The notes under the pieces: generated by a model
The model's database searches: none
Seen by the model: only the letters and a program-made list of their open reading frames with translations
What the model was told of the DNA's origin: nothing
From: Cylicocyclus nassatus
Taxonomy: Eukaryota; Nematoda; Chromadorea; Rhabditida; Strongylidae
Direction of reading: 5' to 3'
Assembly (NCBI GenBank): GCA_958299035.1
Contig: CATQJL010000001.1
Coordinates: 25,782,852 to 25,846,851 of the forward strand
Length of the DNA: 64,000 bases
Shown: piece by piece, positions 43,893 to 55,592 of the stretch
How positions within the stretch are numbered: position 1 is the first letter of the stretch
How the letters are laid out: each line of letters begins with the position of its first letter
Program-made: the position numbers and the translations under genes

Positions 43893-44927
43893 TTATGCAT
43901 CTTCTATATCTTCGACACGCGTAGGGATAAAGTCCACATAGAAATTATCGTTCACCCATTTGATGAAATCCATGATTTCCACTGAAACAAATGTGCGTCA
44001 CGTTTATATAGGAGAAAATGAAATAAATTGTACTCACAGGCCCTCCTTCTTCTCTCGCTTGTGGCGCCGCCGCTAGGATTTTGTATCTGGGTACCTGAAT
44101 GAAAAAATTATTGGTAAGAAATCCAATGTTTTAAAGGACCAGTTTATTGCTGTTTGAAGTCACATAGTAAGCGGAGTAGCATTATTTGCTAATGTGTGCA
44201 ATTGCACATTTCCCAAAGCGTAGCTGGCCGTGAAGCAGTGTTCCGCGGGGAATGGGTTAGCGTCGTTCTATTGCCGTGCCAGCGACGTGCGGAAAAACCC
44301 AGTGGGCGTGTCATATTGATTGATAAACTTTCCGGCACGGTGCCGGAGCAGCACTGGCACAGCTCTGACACAAATTTGGCAGGACCATTCTGAACACAGT
44401 CTAGGATGAGAAATATTTTTGCTTGGCCGAATTCTTGGTTTTCTTCGTTTTTTGGGCACCATCAATTGTGACTGCTTTCAGAAATTTTCAGAACAACTGA
44501 CTAACCACTGGCAGGTGGAAGTGTTTGGCCTGCTAGTTGTTTAAGCAACTTCTTCATCGTTTCAATCAAATACCCTTGGTATTTCTCCATTCTTTCCTAA
44601 TTTACAAATAATTCGGTCAAGTCTCGGACAACTCTTCGTACTGCTCACCTGGACTTTCTTCTTCGTATCTTTCTTGAGTTGCTCCTTATCGTAAATTCCG
44701 TGAGTTATTTGATGACCAGGAATTGCAATCTGAATGCTGCGCTAATTTTAGGCGATTCAGCACGCTTTTAATTCAAAAAAGCTTACATGAACTGGAACCA
44801 GCTCCAACAGTCCCGAAAGGTCGTACTCGTTAGCCATCTTTTCGAACAACTTTTCTTGATCAGTTTCAGCTCTGCTAGAAACGCCGATGCAGAGAAGAAT
44901 AACGGCCTCTAAGGCAATCCGGCTCAT
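43893..44927 (-). CDS. small secreted protein, five exons
   Basis: Exons (minus): 44787-44927, 44649-44729, 44506-44596, 44038-44094 and 43893-43981. Every intron is GT..AG and the phases agree (0, 0, 1, 1). The product has 152 residues: a signal peptide MSRIALEAVILLCIGVSSRA, then a helical, Cys-free body (QEKLFEKMANEYDLSG; KKDTKKKVQERMEKYQGYLI), an Arg cluster SERRRRAL and an acidic tail ending TRVEDIEDA. The ATG at 44927 was chosen over one 14 codons upstream because only it gives a clean signal peptide. An alternative last exon (44401-44471, ending TAG) also fits in phase but has a weaker acceptor and no AATAAA. A TATA box and polyA signal bracket the model. Family not recognised; function unknown, presumably extracellular. 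Confidence 0.75.
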
Positions 44928-45063
44928 TGTGGAATACGTTGACTGGTCCTGTATGTCTTCTTCTGGCAATTGATGACTGCAGAGAACTGAGGACCTGCTT
45001 GACTGCAGTACCTCTGTCTTCTTTGGATTGGGAAGAAAAAATGGTACTGACTCGTTTCATCTA

Positions 45064-45071
45064 CTTTTATA
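45064..45071 (-). promoter_or_regulatory. TATA box of the secreted-protein gene
   Basis: TATAAAAG on the minus strand, 137 bases upstream of the ATG. It predicts transcription starting near 45035-45040 and a leader of about 110 bases. That leader contains short upstream ATGs, including one in frame. Confidence 0.55.
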
Positions 45072-46919
45072 CCCTTTTCCCAATGTTGATAACAAACACC
45101 TATCATTGTAGCAAGATAGCCTCACACAACATCATTTCCACTGACATCTAGTCGAGTTTTGAGATTCCCACATTGACTGGATAGGATTCTAATTTTCTTC
45201 ATTTGACAGAGGTCTTGGGACTTGGAAATAGCATGCGCGAGTCATCTGTAACTAATATGTGAGCCTGCACACTGCGCGCGGCAACCGACGAACAGTTTAT
45301 TGATAACTCAGTAATTCCTCTAGCGATACTAATTGTAAAATGCTTGCCATCACCTGACACGCATCCAATCAAAATAAAGAGAGAAGAGCAGGGGAAACTT
45401 CCAAAACTTAGACGATTTCAATGTTACAAGTCGTGAAGCAGTTTGCGTGGGGTGCAAAATTTCAGTCTTAAAGCCGTGAAGTAGAGCGCGCGGTATGCAA
45501 TGCGCGTTAAGTCACATATGACACGAAGAATGCACAGCGACACTGCAGACTCTATGAGTGATTCATCGCACGCAGAGACAAGACGTCAATGCGGACGCGG
45601 CGTCTTTCCTATCGCTTTTATTTCTCTTATCGTCTGCTCGACGCAAACGGTACAATTTCTGCATGCGATGATTCACCTGTACATGATATACAAATTTTTG
45701 TTACTATTCCGATTTTTATAAAAAATCTGGCTAATGTTTAGAGGCGACGTATGTGATGACGTTAATTATAGTGTCTCTACGATGCCGACATTTGCAAACA
45801 ACACTTGCGCGTAACACATCCGTAAGGCTGTAATGCGACAATTTGCGCGTACGGATTTTGCGTAGTACGCATATCAGGTTCTGTGCCCTTGACAAATTGC
45901 TCACGCGTGAATGTTGTCGAAAAATGTCGGCCACGTAGGGGCAGTACACTTCGGTCGAATGTAAATTATCATCTGTGGATTGTGTATCCGCGATCAAGCG
46001 ATAACCAAAGCATTGCTAAAATCGTCATATTCTGCCATCGAATCATTTGCAACTGAATATGTGCAATACACTTCATGCGCGGTATCCCACGATCAGTGTA
46101 GTTGACAACTATTAGTAGAAAATTCCATTTCTTTATTCTTTTCTATTATCTTCTCCTTACGCATATTTAGGTGATGATAGTGTACGCAATCATCTACAAT
46201 CTGCTTAAAACTGTTTCACCTTTTTAGGGCAAAACTTAGTCGCTATTATTTTGCAAGGAATTTAGTGTACTTCGCTACTTTTTATTTTTGCGCTGCTTGC
46301 AACATCACGAAATCTCAATTTATCTCCGCGTTCTGTACAATACTTGAGCATAAAATAAGCCATTTTTCTACTTCCCAGACTGTACTTACTCCCCCCCCCC
46401 CGCAAGTAAGGGCCTCGAAATGGATGAAATTTACTTGCATGGGTTATGAACATCTGCAATAACTTGTTCATTTTTGTAAATGATTAGAATTATCTATGAA
46501 AATTTTTATAAATTCAAATCAGACTTGTAGAACTAGTTTTCTAAAGGCGTGGTTATGGGCCCGCAACCACCTCAAAAAATTCTCGGAGTGCGGGGCTAAC
46601 GCGACGCACCTTCATTTAAAGAGATTTTTTGCCACCTTACCCCCCCCCCCCTCGGCGGACGGAAATCCTGGAACCGCCACTGCAAGCTGGTTAGTTCTAG
46701 CAAAGCTGCTAAAAACTGATAACAATGTTTTTTTCATGCATTTGCTGCGACAATGAGAACGAAATCAACTTAATATCAAAGAAAATAATTACCCAAAAAT
46801 AAACGACTTATTCCAGGTAGACTTACAATGGTACATCAAATAAAAGTTCAATCACGTAACCATCATGATATCGAAAATAATTAATGAGTATCAAAAAGCT
46901 CAAAAAGTTACAAGGCCAA
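45072..46919. other. intergenic, no gene recognised
   Basis: Between two minus-strand genes. It contains poly-C runs at 46391-46401 and 46640-46650 but no supported exon. The 73- and 88-codon frames near 45.5-46.0 kb overlap nothing convincing. The 3' UTR of the Kunitz/WAP gene should occupy its upper end. Confidence 0.45.
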
Positions 46920-49900
46920 TCAATATTGATAACAGATTTTGTATCCACATGTGGTCATACAGCATGATGGTTGTACCTAAATCATGTAGATTCAGAAACA
47001 TTTCAGTGTAAAATTTGTGAGAAAACCTCGCTAAATATAAAGCTTACAGTGTTTTCACGTCCAAGACAGTCACTGCTCGTATTGCAAGCATCAGCATGAG
47101 CGAATAAGCAGTTTAGACCAGCATTTGCATCCGCTGGGCATTGAGGAGTGCCAGTTATACCTAAAGGGTGAGTCCATCAAAGGTGGTTGTGTTGGCACTT
47201 TTAAGGGCAATATTTGGGCGAATATGGTTACTTGAAGAACTTAAGTGGATCTTTTGTTGAGATAGTAGCCAACCCATCGCCAAAACGGGAGCTCATTTAG
47301 ATGATTTGTGATCGAAAATTCTGACTTTTCAATCCCAGCCCAGACTGTACTTGTTACCGTACTCGAGGACGCTGATTGGTCCGCGCGTTCTTAATCGATT
47401 TTCGCGCGCTCAATGCGAGTCATATGAGCTACCGCTTTTAACTGGCTTGGTCAGTACCTCAAGATGTTTTCACACAAGAAACGCAAATGCTCAGATTTGC
47501 CTAGCACTTCCTGCTATAAAGTGAAGAATAGCATAACTAATTTATAGCTCCAACCTTGGTCGAGTGAAAGCCCACAAAAAACACCTTACCCGAAGATCCG
47601 CATGTGGCTTGGCAGCTTGCCAAAGATTGGAAATTATTGGCATTTCCGCCACATCCAGAGTATGTAAATCGTTGACACGATCCCGATGATGCATCGTAGT
47701 AAAACCGAGTCACAGGTGCAGTGCAGGAGCCAACAACCATTGGTAACGAACATAACGATGTGCCTAAGGTGATGCGAAGTGAACCAAGGTACATAATGAA
47801 CATAAAGTGTATTTCTTGGGGGGTGGAGGGTAAGAACATTGTACGTCGCCGATAGAGGTGGTCCGGTGCGGACATCTGCAACAAATGCGCGCAAATTTTC
47901 CTTCAAGAAGTGGGCATTTGTTGCAGATGTCCGCGTGGAATCACACCTTTCAGCTACATTTTGTCTAACCGGCGTGAAAAATTCTTCATGTATTGTGCAA
48001 AAATTCTCAATTTCATCATAATTTCTCATTGTTTGTCGTGATATCATCCTCTTCCTTCCATCACATTATTCGGCTAAAATTTTACTACCACTTCCAAATT
48101 TGCAAAATCGTGTAAAATTCAATAAGGCAGTCAATTGGATGCTACCAAAGTAATTTTATGTTAATCTGGTAGTAACAAAGTGTCTTTTAAATTCAACTGA
48201 CTACCTTAATGAATTTTATACGATTTTGCAGATTTGGAAGTAGGAGTAAAATTTTAGCCAAAAAAATGTGATGGCTTTTAAGCCCTATGATAAACTCGTT
48301 TGAGACTTTCTAGTGATGGCTTTATTTTTTCGTTTTTCAACTTTTTTGATTTTCCAATGACTATTGCCGAAACTTTCCGACTAATTGCGTGGACGCACTT
48401 TCTGTGCCATAAATAAAATAATACTAAAATGAAAACAAGAAATTTGGCACTTGTGCTTATATTGAACCATAGAAGAAGAAAAATGGGTGCGGTGAGGGCA
48501 AGAAATAAAGTCGAGTGTATTCAATCATTCTTAGCCTATAAAAGTGCATTTTTATCAGATTTTAAATGCGCAAATTACGGCCGTCTTTAAAAATAGAAAC
48601 ATCGTAATTGCTAACAGCATAGTTCTTTTTTGTTTCACCATACTTGATTCAGGTATTTTTTCGATTCCGGAAATAGTTTACTCAGCTAGACGAGCAAATC
48701 GGAAACCTTATTGACTCTCCCTCTTTGTCACGGATACATGGAATATTAATACTTACTTGTTCTGCTATTTGTGAGTCGATTTGCTACCGTACACCTACCG
48801 TACCCCGGCGAACACCGTTACACCAACTAAGATTTCTTGTATAAATGTCGCGCAGAAACTTGCATTGAAAAAAAATAATTATTTAAAGGTAAGGTGATGC
48901 TAATTTGCTGCTGCAGACACATAATGTAAACTGAGTATTGGTGAGCATGCAAGACATATCACAACACTTATGTATTCTAATTACTCTTATCTATTCCGAG
49001 TAATGAGCGAACTACCTTCATTCTTATCAATTCCGGGTAATGAGCGGACCAAATATTGAAAAAAAAATGGCTTACTTCGAATCCCAACGGGATCGCGACA
49101 AATTCGTGTGGCCGAGTTAGTCACAGGATTCGGTTCCACACAGCATTTCTGTATACCAGGGCAGTTTGTGTCCATCCAGCAGCCTATGTTGGCGTCCTGA
49201 AAGGAATTCGGGGATGCTGAATCCATTGATGAGCGTATAAGTCTTAAGTGAAGGTTTCCGGGCTTCACAACTCAAAATTGTAAGATCTCAGATTGCGCTA
49301 TATGCTGATCACGAAACACGAACATACTCATCCAGCTCTCAGCTTCTGGGGTTACTGTGGGCGTACGATCTGTCAAGGTCTAGTCTGTAATTTCGCTATA
49401 AGGCGCCACCATTTGGAGTGGATGAATTTATGATCACTATGTAGTAATCCCCCCCACCCCCCACCCCCTTCGCCTCTGCAACACGGCAGATTTCGAGATC
49501 TTAACACTGTGTACTGTATACCTACGTAACCATACAAAAAAGGCCAATCGTGTGAAATGAGTAAATCTCGTGATTTCCATGCCACTAAACACCCGCTGCT
49601 GCTTCTTTGAAACGTTAGCTCAAAATAACACTGGAGTTTTCTTGACAAAAACCAAAAACTTCAGTGTCAAAACTTTCTCAGCATGCTTTAATGTTCCTAA
49701 CTCAAAGGAGGTGGCCCAAAACAATTAACGTAGATCGAGAGTATATTTTTTCTATTTTTCTTAACTAAAGTCCTTTCTCCTACATAACATCCAAGATTCT
49801 GTTGCTGCCTCCCTGACCTTCTATAACCTTCTTCTGCTCCCCTCTCAAAAACGTATTTTCCACAGCTAATCACACACTGTGCTTACCTGAAGTACGGAAA

Positions 49901-52417
49901 CACCCAATGGTCGTGGACATGAACCCGCTTTGGAGTTAATCTCTGATGCAGGAATACCTGAATAAGAATCAAATTTGGTAATATCAGCGATTTCGGAGAA
50001 TCATCGAAGAATATGAGAGCTAGCGTCAAAAGCATCAGGCGTCATTAACTGATGCCTAATGCTTTCGATAGCTACTGAAGTTTGTTGCGTTTTGAGCAAA
50101 AAAATGTTGAAGCACAGGTTCTCAAAACTGTTACCAAGCCGTTAGCATTAAAACTTCAAACTACTTTCTACAAATAGCCTTGTGAGAGTAATTATAATAT
50201 TGTCCTAGTGCATTGCTTGAGCTGACAACCTATGTGATACTTTGAGTTCTTGAGAACTCAGTTCAACACTATTCTTTTCAGGATGAATTTCAAAAGATGT
50301 GGTAACTTTTTGAAATACTCAGAGGATGTATTTGAGTATAATTCAAGGACTATTTGTATTTTTTGCATTCAAAAATGCTTCTGAAACCTCGCAAGTTATC
50401 TAAAACGCCTCTAAAATTTCTGTCAAAAAAGTTTGATAATCTCAGTTATAATATATTCAAAGTGTGGTTAGCAATTTTTATGTAGAATGCTGAATTTGTT
50501 TAACTGGTACTAAAGCTTCATTCAATATTATTGAGGCTGCTTAAACCAATCATTGCACCATTTTTTGAAATGGTTAGGAACTAAAAGTGCGAAAATTATA
50601 AACAACATGTTTTTGATAAGAATTCTGAGCAGCTAAGCAGATTGAGAGTTTTTCCGCAAAAAATCGTCGTGATAATTCTCTATAAAAAATTTTTCCGTAA
50701 ACCGACAGAGATTGACGGCGGCAACAAAAATCATTTGCTCAACGAAAATAGCATTTGACGAATTTCTGCTTCCTTCGTCCTAATGCTAGGCGGCGTCTAC
50801 GAAACGAAGTCAAATATCAAAGACAAGCTCAAGCGTTATTTGCTTGAGATTGAGCAGCGAAACAATGAGATTGTGAGTGCGCACACAACCGGGTGTGGAC
50901 CATCTTGACCGCTGAGTAGTGTAAACAGAAAAAACGGAACGCATGAATCCGGCGGAAACGGCGCTTCCAGTCGTGTTTTGCTCTTTAGAAGCGGACACAC
51001 TAACCTGCTGTCTCGATTTGGCAGCATTTATTGCCGTCCGATTGTATACAAACTTGTCCGGATAGCGGGCAAGTTTTATGATCGGAGGTGCACTGGATTA
51101 GAGCTGCTGAGCTGTAAAGAGGTGAGTCATGTTTGGCTTGAGATAAGAAGAACAGAGTCTAGTATCTAAATTACTTTTTCCACTTCTAACAATAAACTTT
51201 AACGGTAATTTTTTGGAAATGCCTATTTGCCATAAGTTGCTTAACCTTATGAAACTACAACAACGATTAACACAGTCACGACAAGGGCTATTTTTTTGAT
51301 TACTGCCCTTTCAAACCAGAGCTTTTTTAGCTTTGTCAAACTTACGACCCACCGGTGGGTTGTGCCGTCTGAAAAGAACACGTAAGACCCACCGGTGGGT
51401 CCTATTGTCGGGAATGTGTTGACCAGTGTTATTTTATTTTTTTTTAGCAACCTTAGATTCTTCGGCATGCAATTTGCTTGACCGCACACATTCTGAGTGA
51501 CTTAAAAACACAGCAAAAAAAAAGAAAACGTACAAAAGAGATACGTAGACGGCTAAAGTACTAGCTAGCAAAGCTGGCACATGAACAGCAGAATAACAAG
51601 GATATCAATCCGTAAACCTTCTTGTAAGTCCAAAAACACATTTCAAAAAGGTTTGCATAATTGAGTAACCATTGGAAATCAAAGATTGAGGAGTTGCAGC
51701 GTTAAACTTGACCCAAAAGCTAATAAGTAAGTTCCAAATATTTTGCCGAAAAAAATACCCGAATTATCTTTTTTGACTATGACATAGTTCCAAATAAATA
51801 AATAGCTTTCATGCCAAAAAAAATCTTGGAATTTTGGTGCAAGTAGGATTACAATGAAAATTTACCCTCCATGGTACTTTTCGTTGGTGAAAACGGTCTT
51901 TTTTAGGCAAGGCACAACTCGCCGAGAGAAAATGCAGCAGAATTGTGCAAATACACACCTATTGGTCTATCACTCACCTTGAGCAGAACTCAATGCGAAC
52001 AGGTTTTGGGGTAGTTGACGGTTCAGGCATGTCTCGTTTACATTCAGGATGACTGTCCAGTTGACCGGTTAAAGCATAGTAGTCACAAAGATCCAAGCTA
52101 TATGAGGAAGCACCCTGGAAGTAGAAAAGTTTGGTGAGGAAGGGATAGGAAAATGTTTGAAATTTCTCACAGGCTGCGAGATTACGTGGTAGAGTTTTCA
52201 AAGCTTTACAAGAGATTCTACAAGCTCTTACAAAATTTCTAAAGTAGATAGCATGAAAAATATGTTGAGAGGTGTAAAAAATCAAAAATTATATGAGAAG
52301 GGCTTTGGAATGATAAAGTAAGACTGAAAGTTTATGCAGCAAACAAACTTGTAAAAAGTGGTAAAATTTACTTGAACTCACCAAAGCCAATAAAATTGCT
52401 AGTATCCTGGTGGTCAT
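46920..52417 (-). CDS. secreted WAP-Kunitz-WAP protein (protease inhibitor family)
   Basis: Exons (minus): 52382-52417, 51978-52114, 49887-49957, 49076-49196, 47590-47763, 47048-47160 and 46920-46976, all GT..AG. Product order: signal MTTRILAILLALGASSYS; a 3-Cys linker; a WAP-like domain with six of eight Cys (SCPRPLG, DTNCPGIQKCC); a Kunitz domain with all six Cys (FTYSGCGGNANNF core); a full eight-Cys WAP domain (PQCPADANAG to PSCCMTTCGYKICYQY). Known: Kunitz and WAP domains usually block serine proteases. After the second Kunitz Cys the P1 residue is Thr, not Lys/Arg, so trypsin inhibition is doubtful. Phases agree everywhere except between exons 2 and 3 (2 against 1), so a small exon of length 2 mod 3 is missing; 51866-51897 would fit but has a poor acceptor. 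About 235 residues without it. Confidence 0.85.
47868..47934. repeat. hairpin in the Kunitz-exon upstream intron
   Basis: GCGGACATCTGCAACAAATGC (47868-47888) and its exact complement (47914-47934) are separated by 25 bases. It lies in the intron just upstream of the Kunitz exon. Confidence 0.8.
48058..48274. repeat. 217-bp fold-back MITE in an intron
   Basis: Arms CCATCACATTATTCGGCTAA and complement extend through AAATTTTACT, CACTTCCAAAT and GCAAAATCGT. The inner part is also imperfectly palindromic (CTACCA near 48149, TGGTAG near 48166). It is inserted in the 1.3-kb intron before the Kunitz exon. Confidence 0.75.
51346..51401. repeat. paired GACCCACCGGTGGGTC palindromes
   Basis: Two copies (51346-51360 and 51386-51401) of a CCGGTGGG palindrome 25 bases apart, beside GTGTTGACC (51416). 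The layout matches the locus at 23310-23396. It lies within the long second intron of the Kunitz/WAP gene. Confidence 0.6.
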
Positions 52418-52464
52418 TGTTGTCTCCCCGTACAGCTAACAACAGACTAGCTTTGCCACCGTAC

Positions 52465-52472
52465 CTTTTATA
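52465..52472 (-). promoter_or_regulatory. TATA box of the WAP-Kunitz gene
   Basis: TATAAAAG on the minus strand, 48 bases upstream of the ATG at 52417. It implies a leader of only about 15-20 bases, unless the transcript is trans-spliced. Confidence 0.6.
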
Positions 52473-55400
52473 TTTGGTCCACAACCGGAGGGCGGGTGAA
52501 CGCCGTTGATCGGAACGAGACAGCATTCTCAGTCTAGAGAGTCAAGACTAGTGCGGTCAGTTTGGTTCAAGCCACGGAGGACGAGGATAAACAGTGGACA
52601 TGCAAAGAAGCTGGTCTCAAACACTCTATCTTCATCTGGCCCTCACAGAACGTAATTAATCGGAGAGACACATTTGAAGTGGAAATGATGAGGGCTTAAG
52701 CGAGGGTTGCATGAGCTTTTCGTCACAAATTCGGTACTCAGAAAAAAACTACAAAACTTTGCTCGCATAATATCTGGTATCTACCTACACCCCGAGGGGT
52801 GAGGGTTTGGTCCATTGGCAAAATGGAACCTTGAAACCTTGATTTTTTCTGTGACAGTGGAGAAACACCTTCTAAATACCTACGCTAGCTTCCCACGTCT
52901 GATTCACGGTGGCTTACGCTTTGAGATTTGCTACCTTGCCCTACCTTATGGGCACGCTCAGCACAGCTGGCACCGGGTCAAGCTGGATATCGTTTCTGCG
53001 CCAAAAATCAAAGGAAACATCGTTTTTGTAGACAAAAAGACACAAAAACTGCAATTACGTTTTCTAAGTCGACGTTTTGTTTCTTTTTTTTTGGGGGGGG
53101 GGGGGTTAGGTTTAGGGTTTAGGGTCAAAAGAAATTCCGTAAGAAATTTTCGAGATCAAATGGGACTTCGTTTTGGAAATACCCTGGTGCCAGGACCCTG
53201 CTAATGGGACATTGGAGTGGCAAATAGCGATTGTAAAAGGCTCTGCACTTCATGCTAGAAATCAAAGTCTAGCTATATTTTTGGCTTTGGGCTTATCTAG
53301 CATCACAGCTCCTTTGGTCTGCTTTTTATGGATAGCGAAAACATTCGAAGATTTGATTTCTGCTATGAACCAAAATTTAGGGGTTCCATAAATTCACCTT
53401 CTCCAGTCATATTACAAAAGTTGAGGACTACTTTGGTTGGTCTGCTCAGCTGATGAGAATAAACCAGACCATCGTCATCAGCTGAGCCCAACCAAAGCGC
53501 GTATACGAGGACTGAATTTGCATTAATAACTGCAAAATTTTCATGCAAAAGATTTTTACTCTTTTCTCAAAATGCAAATTTTAAAGCTCAAATTAATGAG
53601 ATAGTTGAGTTAGTTTACGACTGCTACGCATACCTGCTTTTAGCAAATTTGTTTCTTAACATGGTTTCCTGTGAATAATCTTTCCAAACAGAGTAAATAA
53701 AAAATGCTATCAAGCCCTACAAGCAGTTTTGGTCGTGCTCAAACATAGACTGTTGATTGAAAGTGAATCATACGCATTGGTATAGTTGCGGAACTTGTTT
53801 GTTTGCTATGAGCAGTTCGCTCCTGGCAGGAGATTCATCTGATCGGCTTTCAGTTTTTCTACTTTCTTGTCATTCAGTTCTATCTCTTCCCACCATGCTT
53901 ACGAAGACCGCTGTTTCCGACATACTTTCCACATGGACTGAGAGGGATCAGGTGTCCGGTTTGGGTTTGAGCAGAGTTCCCGAAACAGCGTACAGAAGCT
54001 CACACCCGTCCAGTGATGTCCAGCGGCCAATTTGAAGACCGGCAAGGCCTGCACGCCATCGCTGCAAACATCTCACGGTTCGGGCGCCGGGACGAACAGG
54101 AACAGGACACGATACTGGGCAAACACCGACTCATTATCTGGAATCGGAACGTGCGAGGTACGACTGAACTCGGCGATTTTCAAGCTTGTGCAAGCTGAAA
54201 GCGAGCGATGCGAGAATGCTATGAAAGGACGGAGAGCAGAAGTGTTGAAAGCAATGGCAAGGAATATTTCATAACCATTTTAGGAAAATGCTAAGTGCCT
54301 TAGCCAAGTCTTTGCGCGAAAGGCAGCTTATTTGATGCATTCGCGACTGTAAAATTCTGCTCTAAATCTAATATCCGGAGCGTGATCATGCTGAATACGG
54401 TATACGCTGAAGTTCAATGGTGAATCACTTAGCAAGGGAATGATAATAAGAACACCACTTTGAATTTTTGCTCGAGCAACGCTTTTTAGTCAATTTCTTC
54501 TAAAAAAAACAAAGTATCCACGTTTGTTTTGGACATCGTATTTCTGGATTTGATGTTGTGGCCTATGACTGAGATTGCTTAGCTTTTTCCTCCAATTACC
54601 TTCATATGTCTACCCATGATCTTCTTCCATTTTTCTACACTTTCATACTCAGTTTAGACTCAATGATTTCGGTTATCCATGCTCAGAAGAAACAAGGAAG
54701 ATTTTTAAATGAAACATTTCTTCATTAGATCCTCTTCATCTGTATGTCATATCCTTAAGAGCAGGATTTTCGCTTTTATTATAGTAGGGGAGCGAACGCC
54801 GCCAGTTTGGCCGCCTACGCGGACCATTGGTCCTAGAACGACATGCTACAAATTGCAAAAGGAGCAGTTGGCCGCGAAAGGCGTTCCTCTACCCCCTATT
54901 ATAGAACCAAACAACGCGCGTGTGTTATGAAAAATATGAAAAATCAAAATTTTCTGCTGCCGCGGTGTACGATTAGTCGCTTGTAACTTGGATTTTTTTC
55001 TCGGTATTTGTGATCCTGGTAATTACACATATTGATATAAAAAATAATTTCAGGTTTTCACTTCTAAGCAGCCCGAACTTAACAAAAGAAATCCCGTCTA
55101 ACAGCTCTATCTCTCTTTTTCTGCTAATCTGTATGAAATTTCCTTGAAAGACTCAGAAATTGCTCCTTAGGAGCGTGGACGAGAGACCTCGATAATAGTG
55201 CAGATAAAATATTTATGAGAAGAAAAATCTAGAAGCTTGCCATTGCTGAGAAAAGCTTCGCAATTGGCGAGCTATGACAGTATTTCCGTTTTTTTTCTAC
55301 GTATTTCATTGCTTTCGAAAATTTTCTGGAAATGTCTTTCTCGGTCAGTGTAAGAAAAAGTTACGAATAACACTAGTCCAGCATTTTTTCCATTTTTCAA

Positions 55401-55592
55401 TGCTTTGTAGCACTACTGCACAATCGGATCTAGTTGTTAGAAGAGACATTTTCAAAATTTATTTAACTGACCCAAGTACAAGGAAAAGAGTAATGTGGGC
55501 ATTTCCAGTGCAAAAATGTACAGACCGCCTGGAAAAAATTAGTCGGTAAAACTACATACTAAAAGCAACGACTGAATGTAGTCCAAAATGTT
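52473..55592. other. intergenic, no firm gene
   Basis: About 3.1 kb. It contains a poly-G run and a GGTTTAGGGTTTAGGG stretch (53090-53125), an inverted pair around TTTGGTTGG (53425-53500) and a 130-bp fold-back with GAGCGAACGCC arms (54776-54908). The frame at 54013-54274 has a weak WNRNVRG string like the start of retrotransposon endonucleases, but nothing more. No supported gene. Confidence 0.45.

Noticed and set aside
53090..53125. Telomere-like GGTTTAGGGTTTAGGG stretch
   Set aside because: Only two to three units next to a poly-G run, and the repeat is not the nematode TTAGGC type. No subtelomeric context.
52815..53204. 129-codon plus-strand ORF with Gly run
   Set aside because: The Gly run is a poly-G tract. 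The frame has no signal, splice site or domain support.
54013..54274. Possible start of a retrotransposon endonuclease (WNRNVRG)
   Set aside because: Only one loose motif; no further endonuclease residues in any frame.
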